A stretch of 5,220 nucleotides of DNA from contig CAYFVU010000157.1 of assembly GCA_964346645.1 (NCBI GenBank), positions 1 to 5,220 of the forward strand, written 5' to 3'. Below the pieces are notes generated by a model. The model did not search any database. It was not told the origin of the DNA and saw only the letters and a list, made by a program, of their open reading frames with translations. A program made the position numbers and the translations under genes. Position 1 is the first letter of the stretch; each line of letters opens with the position of its first letter. Shown in pieces: positions 4,777 to 5,220 of the stretch. Source of the stretch: CAYFVU01 sp964346645. GTDB taxonomy: Bacteria > Spirochaetota > Spirochaetia > DSM-16054 > Sediminispirochaetaceae.

Positions 4777-5220
4777 ACCAGGCCCAGGCCCAGGATCTGC
4801 TGAAACATGACGTTTCTCATCATGTCGCCGTAATTACGTCCGAAGAAGGCATCCCAGCTGAAGTACAGGGACGCCAGCTTGCAGGTCATGCCCAGTGAAG
4901 GGGTGAAATTGTAGCTCACCGAAGGAGATATACTCATGAGGGTGTAGAAGGAGGTCTCCTCCAGACCGAACACGTGTCCCCCGTACAGGCTAAAATCGAA
5001 GCCCGCAGCCACCCTTCCGAGGGTACGGTAGCTGTAGCCGATACCGGGAAAGAGGAGAACCTCCGTGTCCGGATCCCCGTCACTGTCCCGGACATCCGTC
5101 ATGAGAGAGAACAGCATTCCGTGGTTCTTCGACGGGAACCACAGCGCATCGGCGAAGAAGGGGAGGATCTGCGGCTCCACAGATCGAGCATAGCTGAAGA
5201 ATACCCTGCGAGGGATCCTG
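4758..5220 (-). CDS. Probable beta-barrel outer-membrane protein, C-terminal part
   Basis: The frame is open to the right window edge, so the 5' end is missing; the GTG at 5180 is only an internal codon. About 153 residues are visible, ending GLGLVYRPGK and TGA. The sequence alternates hydrophobic/aromatic and polar residues in strand-length units: EVLLFPGIGYSYRTLGRV, AAGFDFSLYGGHVFGL, SFYTLMSISPSVSYNF, GMTCKLASLYFSWDAFFG. Aromatic girdle-like residues and short turns fit an outer-membrane barrel near its C terminus. No specific family is recognised. Its stop lies 19 bp inside the 3' end of the convergent, damaged MBL gene. Confidence 0.7.
   Translation of the reverse strand, partial: RIPRRVFFSYARSVEPQILPFFADALWFPSKNHGMLFSLMTDVRDSDGDPDTEVLLFPGIGYSYRTLGRVAAGFDFSLYGGHVFGLEETSFYTLMSISPSVSYNFTPSLGMTCKLASLYFSWDAFFGRNYGDMMRNVMFQQILGLGLVYRPGK

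Noticed and set aside
1..5220. CRISPR array, tRNA or rRNA
   Set aside because: No regularly spaced repeat series and no recognisable tRNA or rRNA sequence on either strand.

Overview
The window looks like chromosomal DNA of a GC-rich Gram-negative bacterium, probably a spirochaete. The hints are a degenerate family of Rpn-type nucleases, a beta-barrel-like protein gene at the right edge, and a secreted SH3-like protein at the left. No rRNA, tRNA or marker gene is present, so the lineage is inference. Most of the window reads as an accessory region in decay, with two well-preserved genes at its ends.

Layout. (1) 101-1348, minus: a secreted protein with SH3-like domains. (2) 1391-1628: a spacer holding what may be the end of a small membrane protein. 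(3) 1629-3424, all minus, transcribed from right to left: a fragment of an Rpn nuclease gene, a stand-alone nucleotidyltransferase of the AbiEii/DUF6036 type, a 43-residue charged protein overlapping its end, and a full Rpn (PD-(D/E)XK) nuclease. The Rpn fragment ends in an ATGA overlap with the nucleotidyltransferase start, and the nucleotidyltransferase stop lies inside the small gene, so the first three frames look translationally coupled. The full rpn gene has a strong Shine-Dalgarno sequence buried in a predicted 9-bp hairpin. It also has a good internal ribosome site that would yield its 81-residue C-terminal part alone, as in the known RpnL/RpnS toxin and in-gene antitoxin arrangement. 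(4) 3358-3486: a GC-rich spacer with short direct and inverted repeats. (5) 3487-4776: three damaged genes. A TetR regulator without its DNA-binding domain faces, head to head, a membrane-protein gene without its 5' part. The membrane gene carries a frameshift and overlaps by ATGA a metallo-beta-lactamase-fold gene that has an internal deletion plus frameshift. (6) 4758-5220, minus: the C-terminal part of a probable beta-barrel protein, cut by the window edge.

Interpretation. The 1629-3424 block resembles a small defence or toxin-antitoxin-like island: nuclease, candidate in-gene antitoxin, nucleotidyltransferase and small partner. It sits between two rpn sequences sharing a 122-bp repeat. 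Next to it lie the remains of a TetR-controlled divergent pair (membrane protein + MBL hydrolase) whose shared control region has been deleted. Functions come from reading motifs by eye; no database search was run.
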